A DNA stretch of 49,250 nucleotides from Streptomyces roseus (GCF_001044425.1 NZ_LFML01000002.1:1-49250), one strand, 5' to 3'. Numbered from the stretch's first letter, positions 17,233-25,926 are shown. Translations and numbers: made by a program. The notes: generated from the sequence alone by a model not told the origin.

Positions 17233-18087
17233 ATGCCGATCGATGCCGCCAGGGCCCTCGCCGCAGAACCCCGCCAGGGGACCATCGCCTGGGACCACAA
17301 GGACATCCAGCTCTACCACCTAGGCCTCGGGGCGGGCCGCCCCGCCACCGACCCCGACGAGCTGCGCTACACCCTGGAGTCCAAGCTCCACGTACTGCCC
17401 AGCTTCGCGACCGTCGCCGGCGCCGGCATGGCCATGATGGGCGGCCTCGCCGCCCCCGGCATCGACGTCAACCTCGCCCACGTCCTCCACGGCGGCCAGG
17501 CCATCGAGCTGCACCGGCCCATCCCGGTCAAGGGCAGCGCCACCTCCTCCGCCAAGGTCGCCGCCCTCTACGACAAGGGCAAGGCCGCCGTGATCGTGCT
17601 GCGCACGGAGGTCGCCGACGCCGACGGACCGCTGTGGACCAGCGACGCGCAGATCTTCGTACGGGGCGAGGGCGGCTTCGGCGGCGACCGCGGCCCCTCC
17701 GTCTCCTCCGAACTGCCCGAGCGGGCGCCCGACCGGATCGAGGAGCGGCACATCCGCGAGGAGCAGGCGCTCCTGTACCGGCTGTCCGGCGACTGGAACC
17801 CGCTGCACGCCGACCCCGAGTTCGCCAAGCTGGCCGGCTTCGACCGGCCGATCCTGCACGGCCTGTGCTCGTACGGGATGACCCTCAAGGCCGTCGTCGA
17901 CACGGCGCTCGGCGGGGACGTCTCGCGGGTCCGCGCCTACCGCACGCGCTTCGCCGGGATCGTCTTCCCCGGCGAGACCCTGCGGATCCGGATGTGGGAG
18001 GAGCCCGGGCAGGTCCGGGTCGCGGTGAGCGCCGTCGAACGGGATGACGCGCCGGTCCTCGCCGACACCGTCGTCGAACACGCGTAA
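17233..18087 (+). CDS. MaoC-family enoyl-CoA hydratase, double hot-dog (Hsd4B-like)
   Basis: 284 aa starting at ATG 17233, with AAGGAG 11 bases upstream. An N-terminal degenerate hot-dog half is followed by a catalytic half with the hydratase-2 motif LYRLSGDWNPLHADPEFAKL (about 175-195), which provides the Asp and His of the R-specific hydratase dyad, and FDRPILHGLCSYG. Length and plan fit actinobacterial Hsd4B and the hydratase-2 part of peroxisomal multifunctional enzyme 2, which hydrate 2-enoyl-CoA thioesters including bile-acid/steroid side chains. First gene of a three-gene operon with the dehydrogenases that follow; the steroid-type substrate is inference from the KstR-like operator. 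Confidence 0.85.
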   Translation: MPIDAARALAAEPRQGTIAWDHKDIQLYHLGLGAGRPATDPDELRYTLESKLHVLPSFATVAGAGMAMMGGLAAPGIDVNLAHVLHGGQAIELHRPIPVKGSATSSAKVAALYDKGKAAVIVLRTEVADADGPLWTSDAQIFVRGEGGFGGDRGPSVSSELPERAPDRIEERHIREEQALLYRLSGDWNPLHADPEFAKLAGFDRPILHGLCSYGMTLKAVVDTALGGDVSRVRAYRTRFAGIVFPGETLRIRMWEEPGQVRVAVSAVERDDAPVLADTVVEHA

Positions 18088-18121
18088 CGCCCGACCTTCG
18101 CGACACACAAGGAGCCGCACC

Positions 18122-19201
18122 GTGCGCGCAGCACTGCAGAGCGAGATAGGCCAGGACAAGCTCGAAGTCGTCGACGACATGGAGACCGCGGGCTTCGGCC
18201 CCGGCAAGGTCAAGATCCGCATCAAGGCCACCGGCCTGTGCCACTCGGACCTCTCCGCGATGAGCGGCGTGCTGCCGCAGCCCGCCCCCTTCGTACCCGG
18301 CCACGAGGGCGCGGGCGAGATCGTCGACGTCGGCGACGGGGTCACCACCCACGCCATCGGCGACCGGGTCCTCGTCTGCTGGCTGCCGCCGTGCGGACAC
18401 TGCCCCGCCTGCAAGCGCGGCCAGGGCCACCTGTGCCTGGAGTCCTTCGCGAACGTGGCCACGCCCAACTTCCGCCGCACCGGCGGCGGGGACGTCTTCG
18501 GCTTCGCCGGCACCGGCACCTTCTCCGAGGAGATGGTGGTGCCCGCCTCCTGCGCCGTGCCGATCCCCGACGACCTGCCGTACGACATCGCCGCCCTGAT
18601 CGGCTGCGGGGTGACCACCGGCCTCGGCGCCGCCGTCAACACCGCCAAGGTGGAGGCCGGTTCCTCGGTCGCCGTCATCGGCTGCGGCGGCGTCGGCATC
18701 TCCGTCATCCAGGGCGCCAAGGTGCAGGGCGCGGCGCAGATCGTCGCCGTCGACCCGGTGGCCTCCCGGCGCGAGGCGGCGCTGCGCTTCGGCGCCACCG
18801 AGGCGGTCGCGCCGGAGGCCTTCGCTGACGCCAGGAACCGGATCACCGCCGGGGAGGGCTTCGACTACGTCTTCGAGGTCGTCGGCAAGTCCGCCACCAC
18901 GCGGACCGCGTACGAGATGACCCGGCGCGGCGGCTCGGTCGTGGTGGTCGGCGCGGGCGCGCTCGACGACAACTACTCGGTCAACATGTTCTCGCTGTTC
19001 TTCGACGAGAAGAAGATCCTCCCGTCCATGTACGGGGGCGGGGACGTGCTCCGTTCGTACGAGCGCACCATCGCGCTGTGGCGGGCGGGCCGGGTCGACC
19101 TGGCGGGCCTGATCACGCACCGGGTGCACCTCGCCGAGATCAACGACGCCCTCGACCAGATGCGCACGGGCGTGGCCCTGCGCACCTGCATCGAACTCTG
19201 A
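18122..19201 (+). CDS. Zn-dependent alcohol dehydrogenase (MDR superfamily)
   Basis: 359 aa from GTG 18122, chosen because AAGGAG lies 7 bases upstream and MDR proteins begin with a strand such as VRAALQSEI. Catalytic-zinc ligands appear in GLCHSDLSAM and GHEGAGEIVDVGDGV; structural-zinc cysteines in CGHCPACKRGQGHLC; the NAD(P) Rossmann glycines in VAVIGCGGVGISVIQGAK (about 182-200). It is a class III-like/mycothiol-type long-chain zinc alcohol dehydrogenase by appearance. It follows the MaoC gene by 34 bases and precedes the SDR by 14, so it is in the same operon and may oxidise an alcohol intermediate of the pathway. Confidence 0.87.
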   Translation: MRAALQSEIGQDKLEVVDDMETAGFGPGKVKIRIKATGLCHSDLSAMSGVLPQPAPFVPGHEGAGEIVDVGDGVTTHAIGDRVLVCWLPPCGHCPACKRGQGHLCLESFANVATPNFRRTGGGDVFGFAGTGTFSEEMVVPASCAVPIPDDLPYDIAALIGCGVTTGLGAAVNTAKVEAGSSVAVIGCGGVGISVIQGAKVQGAAQIVAVDPVASRREAALRFGATEAVAPEAFADARNRITAGEGFDYVFEVVGKSATTRTAYEMTRRGGSVVVVGAGALDDNYSVNMFSLFFDEKKILPSMYGGGDVLRSYERTIALWRAGRVDLAGLITHRVHLAEINDALDQMRTGVALRTCIEL

Positions 19202-19215
19202 GAGGAATCCGGTAG

Positions 19216-20157
19216 ATGTCACTCCCACTCGAGGGACTGTCCGCCATCGTCACCGGCGCCGGGCGCGGGCTGGGCCGGGCCGAGGCGGTCGAGCTCGCGC
19301 GGCTCGGCGCGAGCGTGGTCGTCAACGACTTCGGGCAGCCGGGCCGGGACGGCTCCGGAGAGGCCTCGGCCGCCCCGGCGCAGGAAGTGGCCGAGGAGAT
19401 CCGCGCCGCGGGCGGGCAGGCGGTGGCGCACCTCGGGGACGTGGCCGACTTCGAGCAGGCACGCGAGCTGGTCGACCTGGCGGTGTCCAGCTTCGGGAAG
19501 CTGGACGTCCTGGTCAACAACGCGGGCATCCTGCGCGACCGGATGGTCTTCTCCATGTCGGAGGAGGAGTGGGACTCGGTGATCCGGGTGCACCTCAAGG
19601 GCCACTTCAACACCACCCACTTCGCCTCCGTGCACTGGCGCGAGCGCTCGAAGGCGGCGGGCGGCCCGGTGTACGGCCGGATCGTCAACACCTCCTCCGA
19701 GGCCTTCCTCGGCGGCTCGGCCGGCCAGCCGAACTACGCGGCGGCCAAGGGCGGCATCGTGGGCCTGACCACCTCGACCGCCCTGGCGCTGGCCAAGTAC
19801 GGGGTGACGGCCAACGCCATCTGCCCGCGTGCCCGGACCCGGATGACGGAGGACGTCTTCGCCGGCTTCCAGCTCCCGGAGGACGGCAAGCTGGACCCGC
19901 TGGCCCCCGAGCACGTCGCCCCGCTCGTCGGCTACCTGGCCTCACCGGCCTCGGCGAAGGCCAACGGGCAGCTGTTCGTCGTGCACGGCGGGATCGTGGC
20001 CGTGATGGAACGCCCCAAGGTGGCCGCGAAGTTCGACACCTCCAAGGAGGCCTTCTCCTTCGAGGAGCTCGACGAACTGCTCACCCCGCACTACGACTCC
20101 CGCCCGGCGGGGGAGACGTTCGCCGCGGCGGAGGTCCTGGGCCTCAAGCACGGCTAG
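19216..20157 (+). CDS. Short-chain dehydrogenase, Hsd4A/17-beta-HSD4-like (3R)-hydroxyacyl-CoA dehydrogenase
   Basis: 313 aa from ATG 19216, AGAGGA 9 bases upstream. Cofactor motif TGAGRGLGRAEAVEL, NNAG at DVLVNNAGILRD, catalytic serine in VNTSSEAFLGG and YAAAKGGI with Tyr and Lys. Compared with a plain SDR it has a C-terminal extension of about 50 residues (from ERPKVAAKF), the form seen in Hsd4A proteins of about 315 aa. With the MaoC gene it would complete hydratase-2 / dehydrogenase steps of a beta-oxidation spiral whose first and last steps (dehydrogenase, thiolase) are the genes at 480-3815. Confidence 0.85.
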   Translation: MSLPLEGLSAIVTGAGRGLGRAEAVELARLGASVVVNDFGQPGRDGSGEASAAPAQEVAEEIRAAGGQAVAHLGDVADFEQARELVDLAVSSFGKLDVLVNNAGILRDRMVFSMSEEEWDSVIRVHLKGHFNTTHFASVHWRERSKAAGGPVYGRIVNTSSEAFLGGSAGQPNYAAAKGGIVGLTTSTALALAKYGVTANAICPRARTRMTEDVFAGFQLPEDGKLDPLAPEHVAPLVGYLASPASAKANGQLFVVHGGIVAVMERPKVAAKFDTSKEAFSFEELDELLTPHYDSRPAGETFAAAEVLGLKHG

Positions 20158-20252
20158 AAGCGGTCTCGGGCGTCCGGCTCGGGCGCCCGGTGCGGCGGGA
20201 GTGCGTGCCGGGCGCCGCGGGGGAGGGGGAGTTCGCGGACGCTCCCGCTCCC

Positions 20253-20258
20253 TAGACT
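20253..20258 (+). promoter_or_regulatory. -10 TAGACT, leaderless promoter of the VOC gene
   Basis: TAGACT ends 7 bases before the ATG at 20266, so transcription should start at or next to the start codon; no Shine-Dalgarno is present. Confidence 0.5.
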
Positions 20259-20265
20259 CCGTCGT

Positions 20266-21003
20266 ATGACAACCAGACTCGTGCAGGTCAACATGAAGGC
20301 CCATGACGACTCGGCCCTCGGCCGGTTCTGGGCGCAGGCGCTCGGTTGGGGCGTCGACAGCGAGGGGCCCGGCATGACGAACCTCGAACCCGTGGGCTTC
20401 GCGTACCCCGACCCCGCGGCCCTCTGCATCGACATCATCGCCCGCCCGGAACCGAAGACGGTGAAGAACCGGGTGCACCTTGACCTGGCCACCACCTCGA
20501 CCGCCCATCAGGCCGAGTTGGTCGCGCGCCTGAGGGATCTCGGCGCGACCCTCGCCGACGTGGGCCAGGGCGAGGTCCCGTGGACGGTCATGGCCGACCC
20601 GGAGGGCAACGAGTTCTGCGTCCTGGAGCCCCGCCCGGTCTACCGGGACACCGGGCCGATCGCCGCGGTGGTGGTCGACTGCACCGACCCGCGGGCGATG
20701 GCCCGGTTCTGGGACGGGGCGATGGACTGGACGCTGCACGAAGTCGGCGACGACCAGGCCACGATGCGCTCCGCCAAGGGCGTCGGCCCGTACCTGGAGT
20801 TCGTCCGCACCCCCGACACCAAGAGCGGGTGGAACCGCGTCCACCTCGACGTCCGCCCCTACCCCGGCGACGACCCGGCCGCCGAGGAAGCCCGGCTGCG
20901 CGCCCTGGGTGCCACCGACCCCGGTATCGACCGCTCCGCGATCTCCTGGACGGTTCTGGCCGACCCGGAGGGCAACGAGTTCTGCCTGCTCTCCCCTCGC
21001 TGA
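20266..21003 (+). CDS. Two-domain VOC (glyoxalase-like) protein
   Basis: 245 aa made of two homologous beta-alpha-beta-beta-beta halves, each beginning with a FW segment (RFWAQALGW; RFWDGAMDW) and ending in nearly the same phrase, TVMADPEGNEFCVLEPR and TVLADPEGNEFCLLSPR. This is the Glyoxalase_6-like version of the vicinal oxygen chelate fold. Metal ligands of true glyoxalases are not clearly conserved, so the reaction is unknown. Probably monocistronic: leaderless start at ATG 20266 and a convergent gene ending 28 bases after its stop. Confidence 0.8.
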   Translation: MTTRLVQVNMKAHDDSALGRFWAQALGWGVDSEGPGMTNLEPVGFAYPDPAALCIDIIARPEPKTVKNRVHLDLATTSTAHQAELVARLRDLGATLADVGQGEVPWTVMADPEGNEFCVLEPRPVYRDTGPIAAVVVDCTDPRAMARFWDGAMDWTLHEVGDDQATMRSAKGVGPYLEFVRTPDTKSGWNRVHLDVRPYPGDDPAAEEARLRALGATDPGIDRSAISWTVLADPEGNEFCLLSPR

Positions 21004-21030
21004 CCCAGGGCAACGGCCCGACCGGTCCCG

Positions 21031-22134
21031 CTACAGCGGAGCCTGTTGCAGCGGTACGGGCCGCGGCGCGGCCGGCGCCGCCGGCGGGTCCAGCCGGACC
21101 GGGGGCGGCGGGGCCACCGGCAGGGTCAGCCCGGTGATCCCGCAAGGGGTTCCGGGGGTGCTGTACGGGAGGTGCAGGCGGCCCTGCGGGCTCCACAGCC
21201 CCGTACCGAGCCAGCCGTCGGGCGCCGCGAGCCGGAACACGTGCCGGTCGGCGGGGCGCCACAGGCCGATGACCCCGCCGCTGCCGCCGGGGGTGCCCCC
21301 GCCCTCCCCGCCCTGTTCCAGCCGGAGCGCGACCCCGCAGGTCTCCGGCATCAGTGCCTGGCCCGGCTGCACCGCGAACGGGATCCCCGCCTCCCCGCGC
21401 AGGCACTCCGGGAAGCGCACCGGCAGTGAGCTGCCCAGCACCCCCCAGCCCAGGCGCGGTGCGCCCGGGGCGTCCGAGCGGATCAGCAGCAGCCCGCTGT
21501 CGGGGTCGGCCAGCAGCAGCCGGTCGTCACTGCCCTCCGCGATCTGGAGCAGTGGGGAGACCTCGCCGCCGCGGCCCAGGTCCACCACGACGGCCTTGGT
21601 GGTGCCCTCCAGCTCGCGGTCCAGGGCCAGCAGCCGGCCGGTCCGGTCCAGCCAGACGCCGCCCGAGCACCACCCCGGGATCCGGGCGACCGGCCCGAAG
21701 GGGCCCCCGGCCACCCGCCAGACCGTGGTCCCGGCGGCCGAGGAGGCCAGGGCGAAGGCCCCGCAGCCGTCCGGGGACGGGGGCAGCAGGCGGATCCGCA
21801 TCCCCTCGTCCCCGGGCTCCACCGAACCCAGCGGGAGCTCCCCCGTCCGCGGCCCGTCCGCTGCCCCGCCCGTCGGGTACAGCAGGGCGAAGGCGTGCCG
21901 CCGCTCGACCCGGCGGTGGATCAGCACCCGCCCGTCGGCCAGGGCCAGCACCTCGCTGTCGGCCTCCTCGGGCTGCGCCAGCGGCAGCGGCACCGCGTAC
22001 GGCTCGGGCCCGGCCAGCGTCCAGCGCTCGGGGTACCGGGCCTCCCCGTCCCCGGCCAGCCGGGCCGCGTACGACCCGTCCGCGGCGATGGAGAACGGGG
22101 CCGTCGTCGTGATCTCGATGGCACAGACAGTCAT
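21031..22134 (-). CDS. Conserved beta-propeller-like hypothetical protein
   Basis: 367 aa from ATG 22134, with GGAGG 10 bases upstream. There is no signal peptide. The sequence shows repeated short beta units with GRLLALDRE, DRLLLADPDSGLLLIRSD and RLHLPYSTPG-like phrases, suggesting a WD40/TolB-like propeller, and ends in a Pro-rich tail. No catalytic motif is seen. It is convergent with the VOC gene and divergent from the Nif3 gene. I do not know its function. Confidence 0.65.
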   Translation of the reverse strand: MTVCAIEITTTAPFSIAADGSYAARLAGDGEARYPERWTLAGPEPYAVPLPLAQPEEADSEVLALADGRVLIHRRVERRHAFALLYPTGGAADGPRTGELPLGSVEPGDEGMRIRLLPPSPDGCGAFALASSAAGTTVWRVAGGPFGPVARIPGWCSGGVWLDRTGRLLALDRELEGTTKAVVVDLGRGGEVSPLLQIAEGSDDRLLLADPDSGLLLIRSDAPGAPRLGWGVLGSSLPVRFPECLRGEAGIPFAVQPGQALMPETCGVALRLEQGGEGGGTPGGSGGVIGLWRPADRHVFRLAAPDGWLGTGLWSPQGRLHLPYSTPGTPCGITGLTLPVAPPPPVRLDPPAAPAAPRPVPLQQAPL

Positions 22135-22470
22135 CCGTGCGTCACCTCCGGGGAGGAAGCTAGTTTTCGCCCTTCGGCCCGAACAACACGACCTTCCCGG
22201 CTTCACACATACGGGTGGCCGCCCGGCGGTTCGCGCGTGCCGGCGGAGGCGATTGTGCTGTGGACGGCGGGGCGCAAGGGGTGGGGCGGGTCGGTGAGGC
22301 CGGTCGGTGAGGCCGCCGCAGCCGCCGCGCTCGCCCTCACCGCCCGCAGCGGTCAGGACGCGAAGAGCGACGGGGCGTGCCCCAGCGCGTCCCCGCGCAA
22401 CCGGCGCACCCGCGGTGCACCCCGCAGAACCGGCCCACCCGCGGGGACGGACCCGCTCCCGCGCGGACGG
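22135..22470. other. Intergenic region before the Nif3 operon
   Basis: About 340 bases between divergent genes. It holds a 13-bp direct repeat GGTCGGTGAGGCC twice in tandem (22289-22314) and no gene I can support; open frames crossing it have no start signal or recognisable product. Confidence 0.5.
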
Positions 22471-22476
22471 TAGCCT
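22471..22476 (+). promoter_or_regulatory. -10 TAGCCT, leaderless promoter of the Nif3 operon
   Basis: TAGCCT ends 6 bases before GTG 22483, with no Shine-Dalgarno between. Confidence 0.45.
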
Positions 22477-22482
22477 TGGCCT

Positions 22483-23349
22483 GTGCCCCGTCTCTCCGAA
22501 GTCATCGCCGCGCTGGACGCCCTCTGGCCCCCCTCGCGGGCCGAGCAGTGGGACGCCGTCGGAACCGTCTGCGGCGATCCCGACGCCGAGGTCTCCCGCG
22601 TCCTGTTCGCCGTGGACCCCGTGCAGGACATCGTCGACGAGGCCGTGAAGCTGGGCGCCGACCTCGTCGTCGCCCACCACCCCCTCTACCTGCGCGGCAC
22701 CACCACCGTCGAGGCCGGCACCTTCAAGGGCCGCGTCGTGCACACGCTGATCAAGAACGACATCGCGCTGCACGTCGCCCACACCAACGCGGACACCGCC
22801 GACCCCGGCGTCTCCGACGCCCTCGCCGGCGCCCTCGACCTGCGCATCACCGGGCCGCTCGTCCCCGATCCCACCGACTCCCAGGGCCGCCGGGGCCTCG
22901 GCCGGATCTGCGAGCTGGACCACCCCGAGACGCTGCGCGCGTTCGCCGAACGAGCCGCCGCCCGGCTGCCGCGGACCGCCCAGGGCATCCGCGTCGCCGG
23001 CGACCCCGAGGCGCTCGTCCGTACCGTCGCCGTCAGCGGCGGCTCCGGCGACAGCCTCTTCGACCAGGTCCGGGCCGCCGGCGTGGACGTGTTCCTCACC
23101 GCCGACCTGCGCCACCACCCGGTGTCCGAGGCCCGCGAGCGCGGCCCGCTCGCCCTCGTCGACGCCGCGCACTGGGCCACCGAGTGGCCCTGGTGCGAGC
23201 AGGCGGCCGCGCAGCTCGACGCGATCTCCGAACGCCACGGCTGGGGTCTGCGCACCCACGTCTCGCGCACGGTCACCGACCCCTGGACGGTGCACGCGCC
23301 GTCCGACCTTCCCTCCTCTTCCTCTTCTATCTCAGGAGCCCCCAACTGA
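22483..23349 (+). CDS. Nif3-like dinuclear metal-centre protein
   Basis: 288 aa from GTG 22483. Metal-binding motifs of the Nif3/YbgI family are present: VVAHHPLYLRG and HVAHTNADTADPGV in the N-terminal half, and GSGDSLFDQVRAAGVDVFLTADLRHH with the C-terminal ADAAH-type element LVDAAHWATEW. Family members are GTP cyclohydrolase I type 2-like in fold but their role is not settled. The C-terminus is a low-complexity Ser run. It heads a three-gene operon with stop/start overlaps, a well conserved order in Streptomyces. Confidence 0.9.
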   Translation: MPRLSEVIAALDALWPPSRAEQWDAVGTVCGDPDAEVSRVLFAVDPVQDIVDEAVKLGADLVVAHHPLYLRGTTTVEAGTFKGRVVHTLIKNDIALHVAHTNADTADPGVSDALAGALDLRITGPLVPDPTDSQGRRGLGRICELDHPETLRAFAERAAARLPRTAQGIRVAGDPEALVRTVAVSGGSGDSLFDQVRAAGVDVFLTADLRHHPVSEARERGPLALVDAAHWATEWPWCEQAAAQLDAISERHGWGLRTHVSRTVTDPWTVHAPSDLPSSSSSISGAPN

Positions 23350-24089
23350 ACGCCGAGCCCGCCGACCAGATCCGACTTCTCGACATCCAGGCCCTGGACG
23401 TCCGGCTGTCTCAGCTCGCCCACAAGCGCAAGTCGCTGCCGGAGCACACCGAGGTCGAGTCCCTGACCAAGGACCTGACCCAGCAGCGCGACCTGCTCGT
23501 CGCGGCCCAGACGCAGGCGAGCGACGCCGCCCGCGAGCAGACCAAGGCGGAGCAGGACGTCGACCAGGTGCGCCAGCGCGCGGCCCGCGACCAGCAGCGG
23601 CTCGACTCCGGCGCGGGCATCTCCGCCCGCGACCTGGCGAACCTGCAGAGCGAGGTCGTCTCCCTCGCCAAGCGCCAGGCCGATCTGGAGGACGTGGTCC
23701 TGGAGGTCATGGAGCGCCTGGAGGGCGCGCAGGAGCGGGTCACCGAGCTCACCGAGCGGGTCTCCGCCCTCGAAGCCAAGCTGACGGACGCCACCGCCCG
23801 CCGCGACGCGGCCACCGGCGAACTCGACGCCGAGGCCGCGAAGGTGACCAAGGACCGCGAAGTCATCGTCGCGTCGATGCCGGCCGACCTGATGGCCCTG
23901 TACGAGAAGATCCGCGTCAAGCAGGGCGGCGTCGGCGCCGCCCGCCTGTACCAGCGCCGCTGCGAGGGCTGCCGCCTGGAGCTCGACATGGCCGAGGTCA
24001 ACGAGATCAAGGCCGCGGCCCGCGACCAGGTCGTGCGCCACGAGAACTGCGGCCGCATCCTGGTCCGTACGGCCGACTCGGGCATCTGA
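23346..24089 (+). CDS. Coiled-coil C4-type zinc-ribbon protein, CTG start
   Basis: 247 aa. The N-terminal 175 residues form long coiled-coil helices (heptads rich in Glu, Lys, Gln); the C-terminal part has a zinc ribbon, CEGC (about 206-209) and a later single Cys near HENCGRILVR. This is the CT398-like zinc-ribbon family, possibly RNA/DNA binding. There is no ATG, GTG or TTG at the right place: AGGAG at 23334-23338 lies 7 bases before a CTG at 23346, which overlaps the Nif3 TGA (23347-23349). The conserved reading LNAEPADQIRLLDIQALD begins at that codon. The end overlaps the next ATG. Confidence 0.82.
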   Translation: MNAEPADQIRLLDIQALDVRLSQLAHKRKSLPEHTEVESLTKDLTQQRDLLVAAQTQASDAAREQTKAEQDVDQVRQRAARDQQRLDSGAGISARDLANLQSEVVSLAKRQADLEDVVLEVMERLEGAQERVTELTERVSALEAKLTDATARRDAATGELDAEAAKVTKDREVIVASMPADLMALYEKIRVKQGGVGAARLYQRRCEGCRLELDMAEVNEIKAAARDQVVRHENCGRILVRTADSGI

Positions 24090-25423
24090 TGCAGGGGCCT
24101 GTCCGGTTCGTCGTGGAGGCGGACGGCGGTTCCCGGGGCAACCCGGGGCCCGCCGGCTACGGCGCGGTCGTCCTCGACCCGGCGACGGGCGAGACGCTGG
24201 CCGAGCGCGCGGAGTACATCGGCGTCGCGACGAACAACGTGGCCGAGTACAAGGGTCTGATCGCCGGTCTCAAGGCGGCCCGCGAGCTGTCCCCGGACGC
24301 CGCGGTGCAGGTCCGCATGGACTCCAAGCTGGTCGTCGAGCAGATGTCGGGCCGCTGGAAGATCAAGCACCCGGACATGAGGCCCCTCGCCGCGGAGGCG
24401 GCGAAGATCCTGCCGCGCGCGCAGGTGACGTACGAGTGGATCCCGCGCGAGCGCAACAAGCACGCGGACCGGCTCGCCAACGAGGCGATGGACGCGGGCA
24501 AGCGCGGCCGGCAGTGGGAGCCGTCGGCCTCCTCGGCGGCCCTGGACGCCTCGGCGGCGCGCGCCCTCGCGGCCCCGCCCGCGTCGGGCCCTCCCGGTGA
24601 CGCCGCCAAGGGCGCCGCGGCGGTACGGGCCGCCCTCGCCACCGCCTCCGGTACGCCGGCCACCGCGCCGGAACGCGAGGAGGCGGGGGCGGCCACCCTG
24701 TTCGCGGAGCACGACGCCCCCGCGGCGGGCCGCATCCCCGCACCGGCACCGGGCCCGGGCCCTGCCCCGTCCGCGACGCCGGGCTGGGGCCCCGACATGG
24801 GGACCCCGGCGACCTTCGTGCTGCTGCGCCACGGGGAGACGGCCCTCACCCCGCAGAAGCGCTTCTCCGGCAGCGGCGGCACCGACCCGGAGCTGTCCGA
24901 GGCCGGCCGCCGCCAGGCATCGGCGGTGGCCGAGGCCCTGGCCGCGCGCGGCACCGTCCAGACGATCGTCAGCTCCCCGCTGCGCCGCTGCCGGGAGACC
25001 GCGCAGGCCGTGGCGGACCGCCTCGGCCTCGGCGTCACCGTCGAGGAGGGCTTGCGCGAGGTGGACTTCGGGGCCTGGGAGGGCCTGACCTTCGCCGAGG
25101 TGCGCGAGCGCTTCCCGCAGGACCTCCAGGCCTGGCTGGACTCCCCGAGGGCGGCCCCGACGGGCGGAGGCGAGAGCTTCGCGGCCGCCACCCGCCGCAT
25201 CTCGGCGACCCGGGAGCGGCTGCTGGCCGCGCACGCGGGCCGCACGGTGCTGCTGGTCACGCACGTGACCCCGGTCAAGATCCTGGTCCGTCTCGCCCTG
25301 GGCGCCCCGCCGGAGGCGCTGTTCAAGATGGAGCTCTCCGCGGCCTCCCTCTCGGCGGTGGCCTACTACGCCGACGGCAACGCTTCGGTCCGCCTCCTGA
25401 ACGACACCTCGCACCTGCGCTAG
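24089..25423 (+). CDS. Bifunctional RNase HI / histidine phosphatase
   Basis: 444 aa. Residues 1-140 are a type-1 RNase H with DGGSRGNPGPAGYG (first Asp), NNVAEYKGLIAGL (Glu), MDSKLVVEQMSGRWKIKHP (Asp) and HADRLANEAMD (last Asp). A linker rich in Ala/Pro (about 145-235) leads to a phosphoglycerate-mutase-like domain with LLRHGETALT and LVTHVTPVKIL. RNase H degrades RNA in RNA:DNA hybrids; the phosphatase half resembles cobalamin pathway CobC/acid phosphatases. The ATG overlaps the stop of the zinc-ribbon gene (TGATG), so translation is coupled. Confidence 0.93.
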   Translation: MQGPVRFVVEADGGSRGNPGPAGYGAVVLDPATGETLAERAEYIGVATNNVAEYKGLIAGLKAARELSPDAAVQVRMDSKLVVEQMSGRWKIKHPDMRPLAAEAAKILPRAQVTYEWIPRERNKHADRLANEAMDAGKRGRQWEPSASSAALDASAARALAAPPASGPPGDAAKGAAAVRAALATASGTPATAPEREEAGAATLFAEHDAPAAGRIPAPAPGPGPAPSATPGWGPDMGTPATFVLLRHGETALTPQKRFSGSGGTDPELSEAGRRQASAVAEALAARGTVQTIVSSPLRRCRETAQAVADRLGLGVTVEEGLREVDFGAWEGLTFAEVRERFPQDLQAWLDSPRAAPTGGGESFAAATRRISATRERLLAAHAGRTVLLVTHVTPVKILVRLALGAPPEALFKMELSAASLSAVAYYADGNASVRLLNDTSHLR

Positions 25424-25454
25424 CCGGTCGCCCGAGCACGTACGGCGAAGACGC

Positions 25455-25490
25455 CGAAGGGCCCGCCCCCTTGAGGGGACGGGCCCTTCG
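25455..25490. terminator. Hairpin between the RNase HI operon and rnpB
   Basis: CGAAGGGCCCG (25455-25465) pairs with CGGGCCCTTCG (25480-25490); the inner CCCCC/GGGG extends the stem. Placed to stop both the plus-strand operon and rnpB read-through. Confidence 0.7.
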
Positions 25491-25502
25491 ACCGCGTCGA
25501 GT

Positions 25503-25912
25503 GCAGAACAACCGGAGCTGTACGCCGGGTTCTGTCGCCCGGTGACCTCGCGGTCGCCGGGGAGACGGCCATCCATCTAGGACCGGCGTTGCCGCCGGCC
25601 TCGTGCGGTCTACCCGCGAACTCGGGCGGGCAGCCCTCGAACGTTCGCGCAGAGCCGTCCGAAAACGACTCCTCTTGACCTTGCTCCGGGTGGGGTTTAC
25701 CTAGCCGCCTGGGTCACCCCAGGCGCTGGTGGTCTCTTACACCACCGTTTCACCCTTACCGAGGACCGAAGCCCCCGGCGGTCTGTTTTCTGTGGCACTG
25801 TCCCGCGGGTCACCCCGGGTGGCCGTTAGCCACCACCCTGCCCTGTGGAGCCCGGACGTTCCTCGGCGGGATCCGGGGATCCCGACGCGGCCGCCCGCTC
25901 CGGTTGTTCTGC
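25503..25912 (-). ncRNA. rnpB: RNase P RNA (bacterial class A)
   Basis: On the minus strand the region begins and ends with 16-base complementary arms, GCAGAACAACCGGAGC and its complement, forming the P1 stem. Conserved RNase P elements follow in order: CGAGGAACGTCCGGGCTCC near the 5' end, ACAGAAAACAGACCGCC, GGTAAGGGTGAAACGGTGG with GTGTAAGAGACCACCAG, then AGATGGATGGCCGTC and the 3' ACAGAACCCGGCGTACAG. The RNA is the catalytic part of the enzyme that trims tRNA 5' ends. Length of about 410 nt fits high-GC actinobacteria. Ends are estimated from the P1 stem. Confidence 0.95.
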
Positions 25913-25920
25913 GAGGGACC

Positions 25921-25926
25921 ATGCTA
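25921..25926 (-). promoter_or_regulatory. Probable -10 (TAGCAT) of rnpB
   Basis: Minus-strand TAGCAT stands 8 bases before the predicted RNA 5' end. On the plus strand the same bases give an ATG at 25921 that is in frame with the MerR gene but is probably not its start. Confidence 0.45.

Noticed and set aside
22135..22470. Possible small gene between the propeller and Nif3 genes
   Set aside because: No start signal, composition or motif supports any frame; only a 13-bp duplication is seen.
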